A stretch of DNA of 64,000 nucleotides. It comes from Rhinopithecus roxellana. Taxonomy: Eukaryota; Chordata; Mammalia; Primates; Cercopithecidae. Every line of letters begins with the position of its first letter. Positions within the stretch are counted from its first letter, which is position 1. The notes beneath the pieces were generated by a model. It saw only the letters and a list, made by a program, of their open reading frames with translations, did not search any database and was not told where the DNA came from. Shown in pieces: positions 1 through 11,250 of the stretch. The DNA lies in NCBI RefSeq assembly GCF_007565055.1, contig NC_044551.1, positions 93,030,089 through 93,094,088 of the forward strand, read 5' to 3'. Made by a program: the position numbers and the translations under genes.

Positions 1-564
1 TACCCGTTTTGGAATGGCAATTGGCAAATAATAGACTGGGCACTTTCGGTGCACATACACAGGCATTCCAAATTTCATCTGGGATGTCAAGTTCATATGC
101 AGATCTGAGGGAGTTAATTGAGCAACATCAAAATTCTCTATTAGGAGTAGCCTGGCATAGGAGGTAGATAAACACTTTGGTGAGAGACATTCTCTATGCA
201 GAGTGTGTGTATGTGTATGCATATGTATTTATGCACGGTGCATATATTTTAAATATTCTCATACACACACGCAATCCATAAAGCAATTATTTTAACTTTA
301 AGAGTGAAAGTAAAATGTAAGTTCCATGAGTTTATTCAATGATGTGTCCCCAGCAACTAGAACAGAAACTCCAGGAATATTTGTGGAATGGTTCCTCAAG
401 TTAGTCTCAAGGCTGTGGAGGATGGGGCACAAACACTACAGATGTGCGTGTGCTTACTGTGAACCCCAGAGAAATAGTCCAGCTTCATCCAGAGTCATCC
501 AGGGGGTGGCTGTGATGCAATTTTGCTTCTCTCCCAGTGGCAGCTCTGAGCATGAAACATGTAT

Positions 565-1085
565 TAAATAGATTGGGTTTCTCAAATCTAGCTGTATATT
601 ATAATCTCCACGGGAGCTTTAAAAAAAAAATCTCAATACTCATGACTTACCATTGCCATTTAATTCAGTATCCCTGGAGGTGAGACCCATATGTCAGGTT
701 TTTTGGGAAGCTCAGCAGGTGATTTCACTGTGCAACCAAGTATGAGTCCCAGGTCCCCCCTAGAGCAGTGGTTTTCAAAGGGAGGTCCCTGTTCCCGCAG
801 CTGCAGCATCATTGTGGATGGTCTTTTCAAACCACAATTCAAACAAAATTCTAGAGGAACAGAGCAATCGGAATCACACCCCACCGTAAACTGAACAAAC
901 TCTGCGGGAGGGGCCAAGGGATCTGGGTTTTAACCAGTACTCCAGGTGATGATGGTGCTGGTCAAAGTTTGCCAACGCTGCTCCAGAAGACACTTGGATT
1001 TGGAGGGTGAGGAGTGGGCCCCAGAGTCTGCATTTCTAACAGTCTCCCAGAGCAGACAGATGCTGCTGCTTTGAGAACTACCACT
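565..1085. mobile_element. MER5-like hAT (Charlie) fragments
   Basis: Two or three overlapping old hAT-type copies lie side by side. Phrases such as GGTGAGACCCATATGTCAG, GAGCAGTGGTTTTCAAAG and AACAGTCTCCCAGAG, and an end resembling TTTGAGAACTAC, match the MER5A/MER5B consensus as I recall it. The copies are diverged and non-autonomous. The short open frames crossing them are not genes. Confidence 0.7.
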
Positions 1086-1934
1086 AAGCTGCAGACATTT
1101 TTCTTCTGAAGCTCTACCGGGGTTCCCTATCAACTGGGGCCTGAGCAACACTCAGCCATGCAGAACATAGCTGGCAAGTGATGGAAAAGTGTCCGACAAA
1201 AATTTCTGAAAACCCTTCCCACAGGAACAAAATGAGAAGAAAGAACCCTTTCTCTAAGGTTTCAGGAGCACTCTCTGCTCCCTGTTTACAACAAAACAAA
1301 AACTTTTTGTTATATCTTGGATATGTAACATTAATAAAACAACCTTAGAGTATACTAATGATGCCATTACCAAATAACATAATTTTAAAGAAATACTAAC
1401 TAAAGCATACCAATGTAAATGAGAATATTAAGTCAGGAGTCATTCTAATATCTAAATATTAGAACAACATGTATCCTGTGAAAACCTTAATACTTTTTAC
1501 AAATATTTTATTTTTCTTGTAATCTGTCAAAACATCTAGTCTCAGGAGTACTAAGTGCTGAATATGACTGTCTCCTATGTTTTCTTAAACGGACCCCAAA
1601 TCTGTAGAAGCCTTGAGAACCGCCACATGAGCTGTAGACATTTTGAAAAGCCATAACAACCAATTTGAAAGTCTTTTAGATATTATAGGATCTTGGTAAA
1701 ATTGTGCTAATAATTTTGGCATGAAAAAAGGAAAACTATAAACAATAAAATTTTATATACTGTTTAACCTAGTAAGTGGTATTGTCCACTATGTACTAAA
1801 CTGCAATTCCAGAAAAGCCTCCTGAATCCATTTGTGTAAGAAGCCATCGTCAAGTAGAGCACCTTCTCAGGAGCACCAGCTACACTGGTTGAGTTAGCAG
1901 CAGTGCTTTCTACAATGTAGAGAATGTTCTCAAT

Positions 1935-2090
1935 CTGTACTGCTCAATATGGCACCGCTGAACACACCGGCCGATTGACAGCTTGAAATGTGGCTAATCA
2001 GCTGAGGAACTTTAGTACACACTTAACTTTAATTAAGTTAAACATCCACACATGACTAGCGGCCACCTTCTTGGACAGCACAGTTGTCTA
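1935..2090. mobile_element. MER58-like hAT fragment
   Basis: The stretch has the terminal phrases CTGTACTGCTCAATATGG and TTGGACAGCACAGTTG around an AT-rich middle, with GAAATGTGGCTAAT inside. This pattern is typical of MER58/Charlie7-type non-autonomous DNA transposons. The subfamily is uncertain. Confidence 0.6.
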
Positions 2091-3088
2091 AGCCCCTCTG
2101 CAGTTTACAATAAATAATCCAGAGGTGCTATCCTCCATTCCAATGGCTTTTAGAGTAATAAATGCCTAAGAACTATTCTTTGGCTAAACAGAGGAATTTG
2201 TTTTGTAGCATCATTTAAATAAAAACAAAATTTGGGGGAGCCTCTTTTCACCCTTGTACTTATGTTTTCTTTCATTACCAAATTTGATTTAGTAACTCTT
2301 TGTCAGTTAAGGATACCTGAGACTGTCATTCAAGCCTGTTGCACAATCATAGGATAGTTTATTACTACCCATCGTTGCATTAGAAATAATTGAAACACAT
2401 TTCAACACATACAGAATTGTATTCACTTTGTCGTTCACTAGTGTCACGAAAGTTCAATTCCACCATAAAAGTATGTTAGCACTATAAAGCTGCAAATCTG
2501 ATTTAAAAGGTAGAATTCAAATAAAGTTTCATTTTCCTTTTTTAAACTAAAGACTACTACACACCGCTTCTTTGGCGATATTTGGAAATGTGTGCACGTG
2601 CAAAGACAGTTGAAATAATTTTTTACTGATGGGTGACTCTGAAAATAAAAATAATGATATAACAAATTTAGTTATACTTGCAATAGATTGGACCCCATCC
2701 TTGGTCACACAATCTAGGCTGTTGGCAGAGACAATTCTTGACTCTGTCTTCATTCTCTGCTCTTTGGATCAGTCTCAGCCGAGAGGGCAACTTTATTTGT
2801 CTTTCCCACTCCTTCAAAATGAGGAACCCATTTATGAGAAATGGAGAAGGAAGCAGGATGTTCACAGACAAACACCCCATCAAAGAGATGTTCTGATTAA
2901 ACAGTTTCTGATAGGCAGAGTGTGGTGTACATTAAGTGTAGTTCAGTTCTTGTTTCCTATGGGAACTTTTTCAAGAAAAATATGGAACATTAACTCATCA
3001 AAGCTATCACAAACTATGTTATCTGTATACATATGTTTATGATAGGTCAGATTTAGGATATATTCGGGGTCACAATTTTTACATTACA

Positions 3089-3090
3089 TG

Positions 3091-3119
<29 letters not shown>
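3089..3119. repeat. (GT)n microsatellite
   Basis: About fifteen uninterrupted GT dinucleotides occur in an AT-rich intronic setting. Confidence 0.95.
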
Positions 3120-3121
<2 letters not shown>

Positions 3122-3349
3122 TATACTTAGTGGTATATTGAGGCCTCTTGTGTAATTGTAGATGCATTTGTACCTATTTTATAGAACTGTTTAAGGGGAG
3201 GATGTATTTACATAGTATAAAAAATATTGAAATGGGAAGTTAGGGAATATGTACATTATTCCAACAGCCATTAATTAACAGTACTCAAGTTTGATGTATT
3301 AATTTACTCACTGACTCAATAAACCATTAACAAGAGCCTACTACAGTCT

Positions 3350-3701
3350 GGGCATCCCTACTCTGAAAATCCAAAATCTGAAATCCAAAAATCCCAAACA
3401 TTTTGAGCACTGACATGAATGTCACAGTAGAAAATTCTACACCTGACACCTTTTGCTTCCTGATGGTTTAATGTACATAAACTTTGTTTCATGTGCAACA
3501 TTATTTAAAATGTCATATAAACTAACCTTCAGGCTACGAGTTATGTATGAAATACAAATGAATTTCTTCTTTAGACTGGGGGGGTCCCATCCCCAAGATA
3601 TCTCATTATGGATATTCAAGTATTCTAAATTCGCCCCCCAAATATCTGAAATCCAAAACACTTCTGCTCCCCTGCATTTCAAACAAGGGATGCTCAACCT
3701 G
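3350..3701 (-). mobile_element. MER2-like Tigger DNA transposon
   Basis: The copy is bounded by inverted termini GGCATCCCTACTCTGAAAATC and GGGATGCTCAACCTG. Inside, it contains CCCATCCCCAAGATATCTCA and repeated TCTGAAATCCAAAA phrases. These match the short non-autonomous Tigger family MER2 as I recall it. It appears nearly full length and carries no transposase. Confidence 0.8.
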
Positions 3702-6700
3702 TCTACACCATGTCCAAATGAGGAGTTTGTTTCTGAAGAGCCCTCAACAATTCCCTTATATGGAATATTTTTACTTTGATGTTATTTTGGAGATCTATTG
3801 ATGACATATTTTTGTCTGTACAGAATACTGTCTGGCACACAATGAAGACGCTGTTCTTTGGGGGAGTAGGAGCCCCTGAGAATATGGCACTCTTAAACCA
3901 GAAAGTGGCACTGGTCTTAGCGCCTAGCACATTTGCTTCCAGATTCTTTCACGCTGAATCTTCTGCGGAGGGCATAGGAATGGCAGAGGAGTCATAAGGG
4001 GACAATTCTCAGAACTTGAAAATTTATTCAATTCTCATTCTCTAAGGATCTGGCAGTGCAAACAAAACAAAACAAATTCCCCCAATGCTTATATCCAGTG
4101 AACAAGAGACTTGACAGCCTGTAATCTCTAAGGAATCTGGACTTCCAATCATGAGTAAGCCCTGTCACTAAGCAAAAGCACATTGTATAAAGCAGGCCCA
4201 TGATTTATAAGCAGTCCTGTGAAGATGCATTCAGACCCGCCAAGTTTTCTTAAATTGTCAGCAAGGCCCCCAGTTCTGGGACAGGAGGCATATTTGCCCA
4301 GGATGCTGGGCAGCCAGGCCGACAGTGTCAGGAATGGAGAACTGAAGTCCTTGTTTTGTGGCTTCTCTGAGTCCAGCTTTACGGGATCAGCAGGCTGCTC
4401 CCCCATTCACTGTATTCATCCCTTTCTGTTTTCCTGGGATTACAATCGGACTGGCAAACCTAGTTGCTAATGATGTCTTCCTTTTCCAGATAATATTGGC
4501 TGGTGGCACCTAAGGTCACCACAGGGAGCAGTGTGCCCAGGCAAGCACAGGGTTATGACAGGTGCAGCTGGGGAGCACATTCAGAGGAAGGCACAGGCCA
4601 CAGGGCGAGGGCCACAGAGGAGTCAAAACATGAATGTGGCCATGGACTGGGATGTGGGAGGAAGACACTGGAGCTTGTGTGTGAGGAAGATGTCTCAATG
4701 CAGAGTGGTTTAAGTTGTGACAGGGCCATGAGAAAGTAAAAGCAATGACAAAGTGTAATCCTTCAGTGAGTTAAGAAAGGCAGGATCAATCCTGCATAAT
4801 AAAAAGCAGGGCAGGGCTTAAAGATGACATCTTCAAAGAAGTTCGTTTCTACTGAAAGCACTCTGGTAAGGTAACTGAATCATACCAGCTCTGTGCTGCT
4901 GATTAACAGTTTTGAGAAACTGTTGCACTTTCCTAGTGTAAGTTTGTCTAGAGCTTTGGGCTTGCACACAAAGACAGACAAGGCGATTTACTCTCACAAC
5001 TTTGAAACATGAAGAAATCACCAACTCCAAAATGCAAACAATCATATTTAGGACTATATGAAATATTCCTATAACATAACGCAGTTAAAACAAACCTACC
5101 TTCCCAAATAAGTTGTGTGCCTTGAACTTACTCCCTGGGCTGTAATGAATTTGCCTGAGCATGCGCACCATTGCTCAAAAAATGTTGACAAGTTTTCTTT
5201 TCAAACCGTCTTCCAAAGGAATGCCATTCTTTAATTCCAAAGGAAGAAAACTCTGGTACTGTGAGAAAAGTTTGATTTTGGCAATAACTAAATAAAATCA
5301 TCCAGGGCCTTGTCTGATGATTCTCTTGAGGGGTGCTGGTTTTGGTAAAAGCTAGTATGTAACATAAGAGAAGAGACAGCTTCTATGCACAGTTTATACA
5401 CCTTCCCCAAAGTCATCACCACTGGCATCATTACTATTGGTGAGGAAAGAAGGGCTGGGTTTAACTGGTGGTGATATCCCACTGACACTGAAAGGTGGTG
5501 TCCACAACAAACTGAACTTAAGTAACTAAAAACCCAAGGTTCTTGGAAGAAATTCCTTTCCTCAGATGGGAACATCCCAATCTAAAAGACCATAAAAGCA
5601 ACTATCTCCCTGGAAACAATAATAGAAACCACCCTCACTGCTTTCTTTCTGCCCAAGGGTCCCAAAATTATGGAGGATGGGGAGGGAACGAACAAGAGAG
5701 AAAGCGAGAGAGAGAAATTTTGCAAATTATTTTGTCTTGGCCAGTGCAGTTAGAAGGCGGTGGCCATGGATTCGTTTTCCCCAGATCTCTAAGTCACAAG
5801 TGCAAACATGGTGACGTAGATTTTTGCATCCTTGAGTACTGATTTTTCCTTCCTTTTGACCTCCCTTTAACGAAAGTTGATTAGGATCATTATCAGTAAA
5901 TGTTCTGAAAAGCATTTCATATGGCCATTTCTGTGGTCTACCAGTGGAAAGAAAATAGAAAACAAATAAAGAATGACTAAGTAACTTATAAATTTATCTT
6001 AAAGAATATGTAAGGAGAGATTTCTTGATGGAAACTCTTTCTTAAAACCTACATGAGCACTGGCAAAAATATACTACACAGAACTGTATTTCAGCAAGAG
6101 GCTCATTTAATATAACTTCAATAGCCCAAATATTTGCTCAGAAGAGAAAATGTTACAGCAAAACACATATCCACCCTCCCTGCCATGAGAAATGTTTCCA
6201 TTATTGAAACCAAATTAAATATACTTATCCTCAAAGAGAAAATGGAGAGAAAAGATTTGAAAGCAAAGCAAGGAATAGGGATGCACAACAGAGAATCATC
6301 CTAAAACTATCTTAAAAACAAACATTCTGCCACTTTCCTGCAACTATGCCAAGGAAAATATGTGAAACAATATGAATTCTCTTCTAAATGTTGCATAATG
6401 TATACAATTTATGTTAAAAATATCTCTGCAATTTTTGTGTTTTCCAAATTTATTGGTAACTTTTCTCTGCAGGTTTTACCTAACAACAACTTACTTCATA
6501 ATTAAGCAGACGGGAGTGAAATTATACTAGCTGTCTTTACCACCCTTTTTATTCAACACTCAAGACAGAGGTGTTTAAAGGAAACTTGCTCCTCCTTCAA
6601 CTTCCCCATCCCCTCGGCCTTCACATCCACCTGCATGAGTGTGTTCCAATAAGCAATGTTCCAAACACAATGAACCCATTTCCTTCTGAAAGAAGTGAGC

Positions 6701-7439
6701 AGATTTATGATAAAGCATTAATGAGGACTTTTAAGACATAAAAGTCAGCACAACATTAAATAGATAAGCCAGATCAAAAAGAAATGGAAATTTTGTTTCT
6801 CAAAAAGTGTACTGCTTTTCTAGAACACCTACCACTGTTCAGTTTTACTTTAGAGATCTATCATTCAAGTAGACCATTTCCCTAAGATTGTGGTTGTGCA
6901 CATTGTTCAATTCTATTGGAGAATATGCAAAGATTTTGAAATCTTTAGGCTTGTGTACTCCTTTGCCAGTGCTCTGTCTACAGATGTATATTTTTATATT
7001 TCTTGCATAGCTTTATTGTTTGAGGGACAAAATGCTTGGTGAAACTATTTTATGTTTGGACATAGGGCAAAACCAACATGTTTAGAGTTGGTTTTTGGCC
7101 CCTCTTTGACAGAAGTTTTATATTTAGCATTTCATATAATCCAATGGAAATTTTATGTGAGTGGAAGAAGGAAGAACCTAGAGGAAAGCCAGCTTCTTTA
7201 TCTTCTAGCCCACCCACAAACCTGCACAGAATAATTATAAAACCACAGGCTGGTGTTGGCAGAACCCTGATGGATATTTGGTGAACCTTGGGTCAATTAT
7301 GAGGGATATGAAGGCAAGTCTTAGCATCATTCTCACTCTTGCAGCAGGGCAATCTAATAGGAAGAAGAAAGACTTAAATGCAACTAACTACAGGATATCA
7401 CTTATTGTATGACAGAGTAATGTTTTTAACACATAAGGT

Positions 7440-7900
7440 AGATCATGTTGTTCCTCTCCTTGAAATTCTCTACTGGCTCCTTACTTTACTCCCAGTAAAA
7501 ATGGAATCCTACCAATGACTGCTCTGTCAGCATGCCAGGCTGCCCCATCCAGGGGCCACTGCATTTGCTGTGCAGAGGGAGCCATATAGCTTCCTTCCTC
7601 TTCTCCATGTCTTTGCCCAAAAGTCTCCTCAAGGTCCCTATCATGCTGCACTCCCCCATGCACTTTGGATCTTGCTTACCCTAGTCTGTATCCATTTCCT
7701 TCCCATAGAAACCACCACTTTCTAATGTACTGTGCAATTTACTTATTTGCTGTGCTGATTTTCTGAGTCTCCATCCCTGCTGCTAGAATAGAAGTTCCTT
7801 GAGGACTGGGATCGTGTCTACTTTCTTTACTTCTCCATCCCATGCACATAGTCTTATGGCATCAACTGGCACATGATAAATGTCTTGAATGCATCAAAGA
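7440..7900 (+). mobile_element. L2 LINE 3' fragment
   Basis: The segment follows the L2 3' consensus: an early TTGAAATTCTCTACTGGCTCC part, then GTTCCTTGAGGACTGGGATCG, and a tail ACTGGCACATGATAAATGTC near 7870. It is ancient, diverged and non-coding. Confidence 0.75.
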
Positions 7901-8176
7901 ATAACCTGGAAACACAAAGGTGAAGGTTGACCTCGAAGAAGAAGGGGTCTGTGGAGGGGTGACCTACACAACTTGTTTAGAGGCTCAGGCAGGAACTTGC
8001 AGCATAGCTGAGCAGAGTGCTGGCAGTGGGGAAAGGATATCTGTAAGTTAGCTCAGGTCACTTTCTAGAATGGCCTTGAGGTCCCGATGGGAAAGGTAGT
8101 CCACTCTCTCTCCTGTGGACCAGCTCCATGAACTCATCCTAAGTCTCAGAAGAATGATGTTAAAGAATTTCAGCTT

Positions 8177-8475
8177 GGCCGGGCGCGGTGGCTCAAGCCT
8201 GTAATCCCAGCACTTTGGGAGGCCGAGACGGGCGGATCATGAGGTCAGGAGATCGAGACCATCCTGGCTAATACGGTGAAACCCCGTCTCTACTAAAAAA
8301 TACAAAAAAAAACTAGCCGGGCGATGAGGCGGGCGCCTGTAGTCCCAGCTACTCGGGAGGCTGAGACAGGAGAATGGCGTGAACCCGGGAGGCGGAGCTT
8401 GCAGTGAGCTGAGATCCGGCCACTGCACTCCAGCCTGGGTGGCAGAGCAAGACTCCGTCTCAAAAAAAAAAAAAA
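8177..8475 (+). mobile_element. AluY, young Old World monkey type
   Basis: This is a full-length dimeric Alu ending in a pure A tail. It is flanked by a target-site duplication AAAGAATTTCAGCT at 8162-8175 and 8476-8489. The right arm reads GAGATCCGGCCACTGCACTC and the linker region AACTAGCCGGGCGATGAGG. I associate these with cercopithecoid AluY subfamilies. It lies antisense to CTNND2. Confidence 0.93.
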
Positions 8476-9729
8476 AAAGAATTTCAGCTGGAGGGACGTC
8501 AGAGAACAAATATTTTATGGCAATTTGGGTGACTTACAGCTTGACTTTTGGACTGATGCGTTGGGGCAATGCGGGTTACGCACATACCATCAGGGCCTGT
8601 TGTAGATCCTGGTGACGATCACTGAATAAGCATTTATTATGCTGAATAGAGATTTTTAAATACTGAAATTAGAATCTTTGAGCATGTATAATACTCCTTT
8701 GAAATTACATTTAAATTTATGAACCAGATAAAAAGATCATTGCTTTGCTTTAGAATTACACAGTTTTTTAGACAAAAAAATATAGAATGTTTTTGTTTTG
8801 ATTGATTATTGACCATACTCACTTGGCCTGACATCTGTTAGCCATAGTTTGAATTATGTTAAGCCTTGTAGCAATTTATTATTACAGGATATTGTAAAAA
8901 TTAACCTAGGCTTGAAGGAGTAAGATTTAACACTGATCAGAATTTTGAAAAGAAAAATATCACACCACTCAAATAGAGGGATCTGAACAATAGTGTCATT
9001 ATTGGAATGGAATGTGGCCTCCCTTCTCTCAAGGCTATAACACTAAAAACAGAGTGAAAATTCTGGCTTATTTGTTGAACGTTTCTCTGACATTACATTG
9101 AAGTCATAGGCACTACAGAATATTCAATAAGCATGTCTTTCATACTTCAGCACACAGCTAAAGTAAATCATAGTAGCAATATCTACCACTGAGCTAAATA
9201 AATGAGATATTCCACAACGGTTTCCCTTCTGTCAGTAGAGTGAATTAGAACATTTCAACTCTGGTTTGATTATTCAGACTTGTGCATCCTACCCACTGCC
9301 ACGTAAGTGAGTCTACCAGTAACATTTGCCTCAAACTTAAGTTATATCTTTGAACATTTACATTTATCGATGTCTTCAAACTACAACTCTGATGACTTCA
9401 GATACAGAGCTTTGATGTCTTTATAACTTAGTAACCCTTTCTGATTAAACTTTAAAGCAACTTTGAATGTGGGTGGAGGGACAGGCCCTTTATCTCAGTG
9501 GAATGTTTTATCAGTTCCTCTCACCCACATTCCTATCATTCAGCAGTGTGAGAAGGTAAAACTTAACAAAGCCACTGATGAACAAGGATGTTTCTTGAAG
9601 AAGGTAATCATATTTTAAAAATTGTTTCTGGCACAATAATTTAACGTTAGTAGTGGAAATCCAAATAAACTTTCAGCTCCTGCTTCAATAATGTGAATGT
9701 CACATAAATGAGCACATAGTAATGGCTGC

Positions 9730-9990
9730 ACCAGGCTGTCAACCCTCTTTGCCTCTCACCTCTGCATTCATTTCTTGAAGCCATGTGGCCTGCCAGGTGC
9801 TTCTGATACAAAGATGAAAAAAGTCCTGTCCTCAAGGAGCTTTCAGTTTAGTTAGAGAAATGCACGGATGGATAACATCAATAAATTGGTAAAAGAGATG
9901 GGTTCAGGGGTCACAGAGCCAGTGGTGCATAATGAGCATTTCAGAGGAAGGGTTCCTAGAAGAGACAGTGCCCAATAAATGCAAAAGGGC
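9730..9990 (+). mobile_element. Ancient interspersed repeat, family unassigned
   Basis: Phrases such as GCCAGGTGCTTCTGATACAA, CCTGTCCTCAAGGAGC and AGAGGAAGGGTTCCTAGA resemble a widespread old mammalian repeat consensus. The boundaries and family are not certain. Confidence 0.4.
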
Positions 9991-10876
9991 TGAAACTAAC
10001 TTTGTCAGCTGAAAACGGTGTGGGGCTTTCAGTTCTTCAGAAGCAAAAGCACAGAAGTTAAAAGGGCTTATGTTGTTGAAAATAAGCTTAAAACAAGATA
10101 GCCTTCCAATAAATCAACTCTGGTGGGATGATCAAAATTATACTCTGGTGGGTACCGCAAAATTATAAAAACTAAAATATTAGCATGCTCTCTCTCCTCT
10201 CTTCTGTATAACAACATTTGCATCTTTCTTGAAAAAAAAAAAATATTTCCAGATTGGTAGCTGCTTCTTTTTACCAAGAGTTGGTTTTAACTGCAGCTAA
10301 TGTATTTGTGCAGTGAAACTGTAAGATCAAGCACATGCCTTAAAGAAACAATTGAGAGCACATTTAAAAACCCGACTTCACAAAATGTAGCTATGCCTAA
10401 ACTCATCACAATTATTTTCCAAACAGTTCTGTTTACCTGATTACACATTTATAGTATGTTTCTTTATATTTATATCAAAAACCCAAAGAGGAACCCCATG
10501 CTTTTTTTAGGAGACACAATACTCTATTTTTTTCGGAGTACACTCACAAACTCAGAATGTATATCAATTGATATCACATATAGACATAGAGGGAGTAACC
10601 AGATGGACACTGACATAGTCACACAGGGAAACATATATAAGACAGGTACAGCATGAACAACACATAGATATTTCTAAAGAAAATGTTTGTAACTTAGCAT
10701 TACTCCATAATTGTACTTTATTATTTCTTTCCTTCATTCACAGCACCAAAGGGCATTTCCCCCAAGTTGAGGAACACACCGACAAAAAGGCAGGCTTGGC
10801 CTCCACATCCACTGCATGCCCGTTCCCCACCTGTCCCCTTGGAGTCCACTGACACCATACAGCACCGGGTACCTAC

Positions 10877-11049
10877 CTGGCTGAAGCTCTGGCCCGCAGC
10901 TCGGGCTTGTGTGCCTCGGGCCGGGAGCTGTGAAGGGGTGGTTTCCCCCAGGGCCAGGGTCTGGTTGCTATGGTAGCTGGCCGGATACTGGAAAGACCCT
11001 TCAGGTTTGGAATTGAGCTGAAGTGCACTCTGGGAGAGCAGGCTGGGCC
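10877..11049 (-). CDS. CTNND2: CTNND2 coding exon, 173 nt
   Basis: This is the third CTNND2 exon in transcript order. The acceptor reads TTTCAATGCAG and the first two bases (GG) complete the Arg codon begun in the 117-nt exon. Fifty-seven full codons follow, starting PSLLSQSALQLNSKPEGSFQ and ending with GQSFSQ. The donor is CAG|GTAGGT, essentially consensus, leaving phase 0. The sequence matches my recollection of delta-catenin residues of about 148-204, with Ala where I recall Thr in the human ARATGQ stretch. The region is Ser/Gln/Pro-rich and predicted to be disordered. It lies between the coiled coil and the proline- and alanine-rich segment that precedes the armadillo repeats. The exon is GC-rich compared with its AT-rich flanks. 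Reading beyond the splice sites gives a longer open frame that is not coding. Confidence 0.97.
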
Positions 11050-11223
11050 CTGCATTGAAAGTCATTTAGAACAGTCAGTGACAGTCTCAGTGAAGCAGAA
11101 ATGACATGTATTATTTATTGAGAGTAGCCTAGAATTATCACATGCACATGATTCCAGCCATCCACGCTTAAAATTCTGAGAACTAAAATGACCATATCAT
11201 TTGACTCCAGCTCTCAAATGAGA

Positions 11224-11250
11224 TTTTTTTTTTTTTTTTTTTTTTTTTTT
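11224..11250. repeat. Poly-T tract, 27 nt
   Basis: Twenty-seven T residues stand alone, with no Alu or L1 body attached on either side. It lies about 175 bp upstream, in transcript terms, of the 173-nt exon, inside the intron. Read on the CTNND2 strand it is poly-A. Confidence 0.95.

Larger units (their letters stand above)
1..10876 (-). other. CTNND2: CTNND2 intron, 3'-side (partial)
   Basis: This is intronic DNA downstream of the 173-nt exon; the next exon lies outside the window. Recognisable contents are MER5-like hAT copies (565-1085), a MER58-like hAT fragment (about 1935-2090), a GT microsatellite (3089-3119), a MER2-like Tigger element (3350-3701), an L2 fragment (7440-7900), a young AluY (8177-8475) and possibly an ancient repeat around 9730-9990. 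In the stretches 1090-1930, 2100-3085, 3705-7435 and 8490-9725 I see no gene and no repeat I can name. The next CTNND2 exon should encode a Pro/Ala-rich GC-rich segment, and nothing like it is present. Confidence 0.85.

Noticed and set aside
2629..3042. 137-residue open frame on the plus strand
   Set aside because: There is no recognisable domain, no good splice sites and no retained gene neighbours. Its length is compatible with chance in intron.
8237..8509. Open frames in and beside Alus (for example here and at 42652-42912, 45293-45613)
   Set aside because: These are the usual Alu-derived readings (SCSATQAGVQWPDLSSLQ type), not genes.
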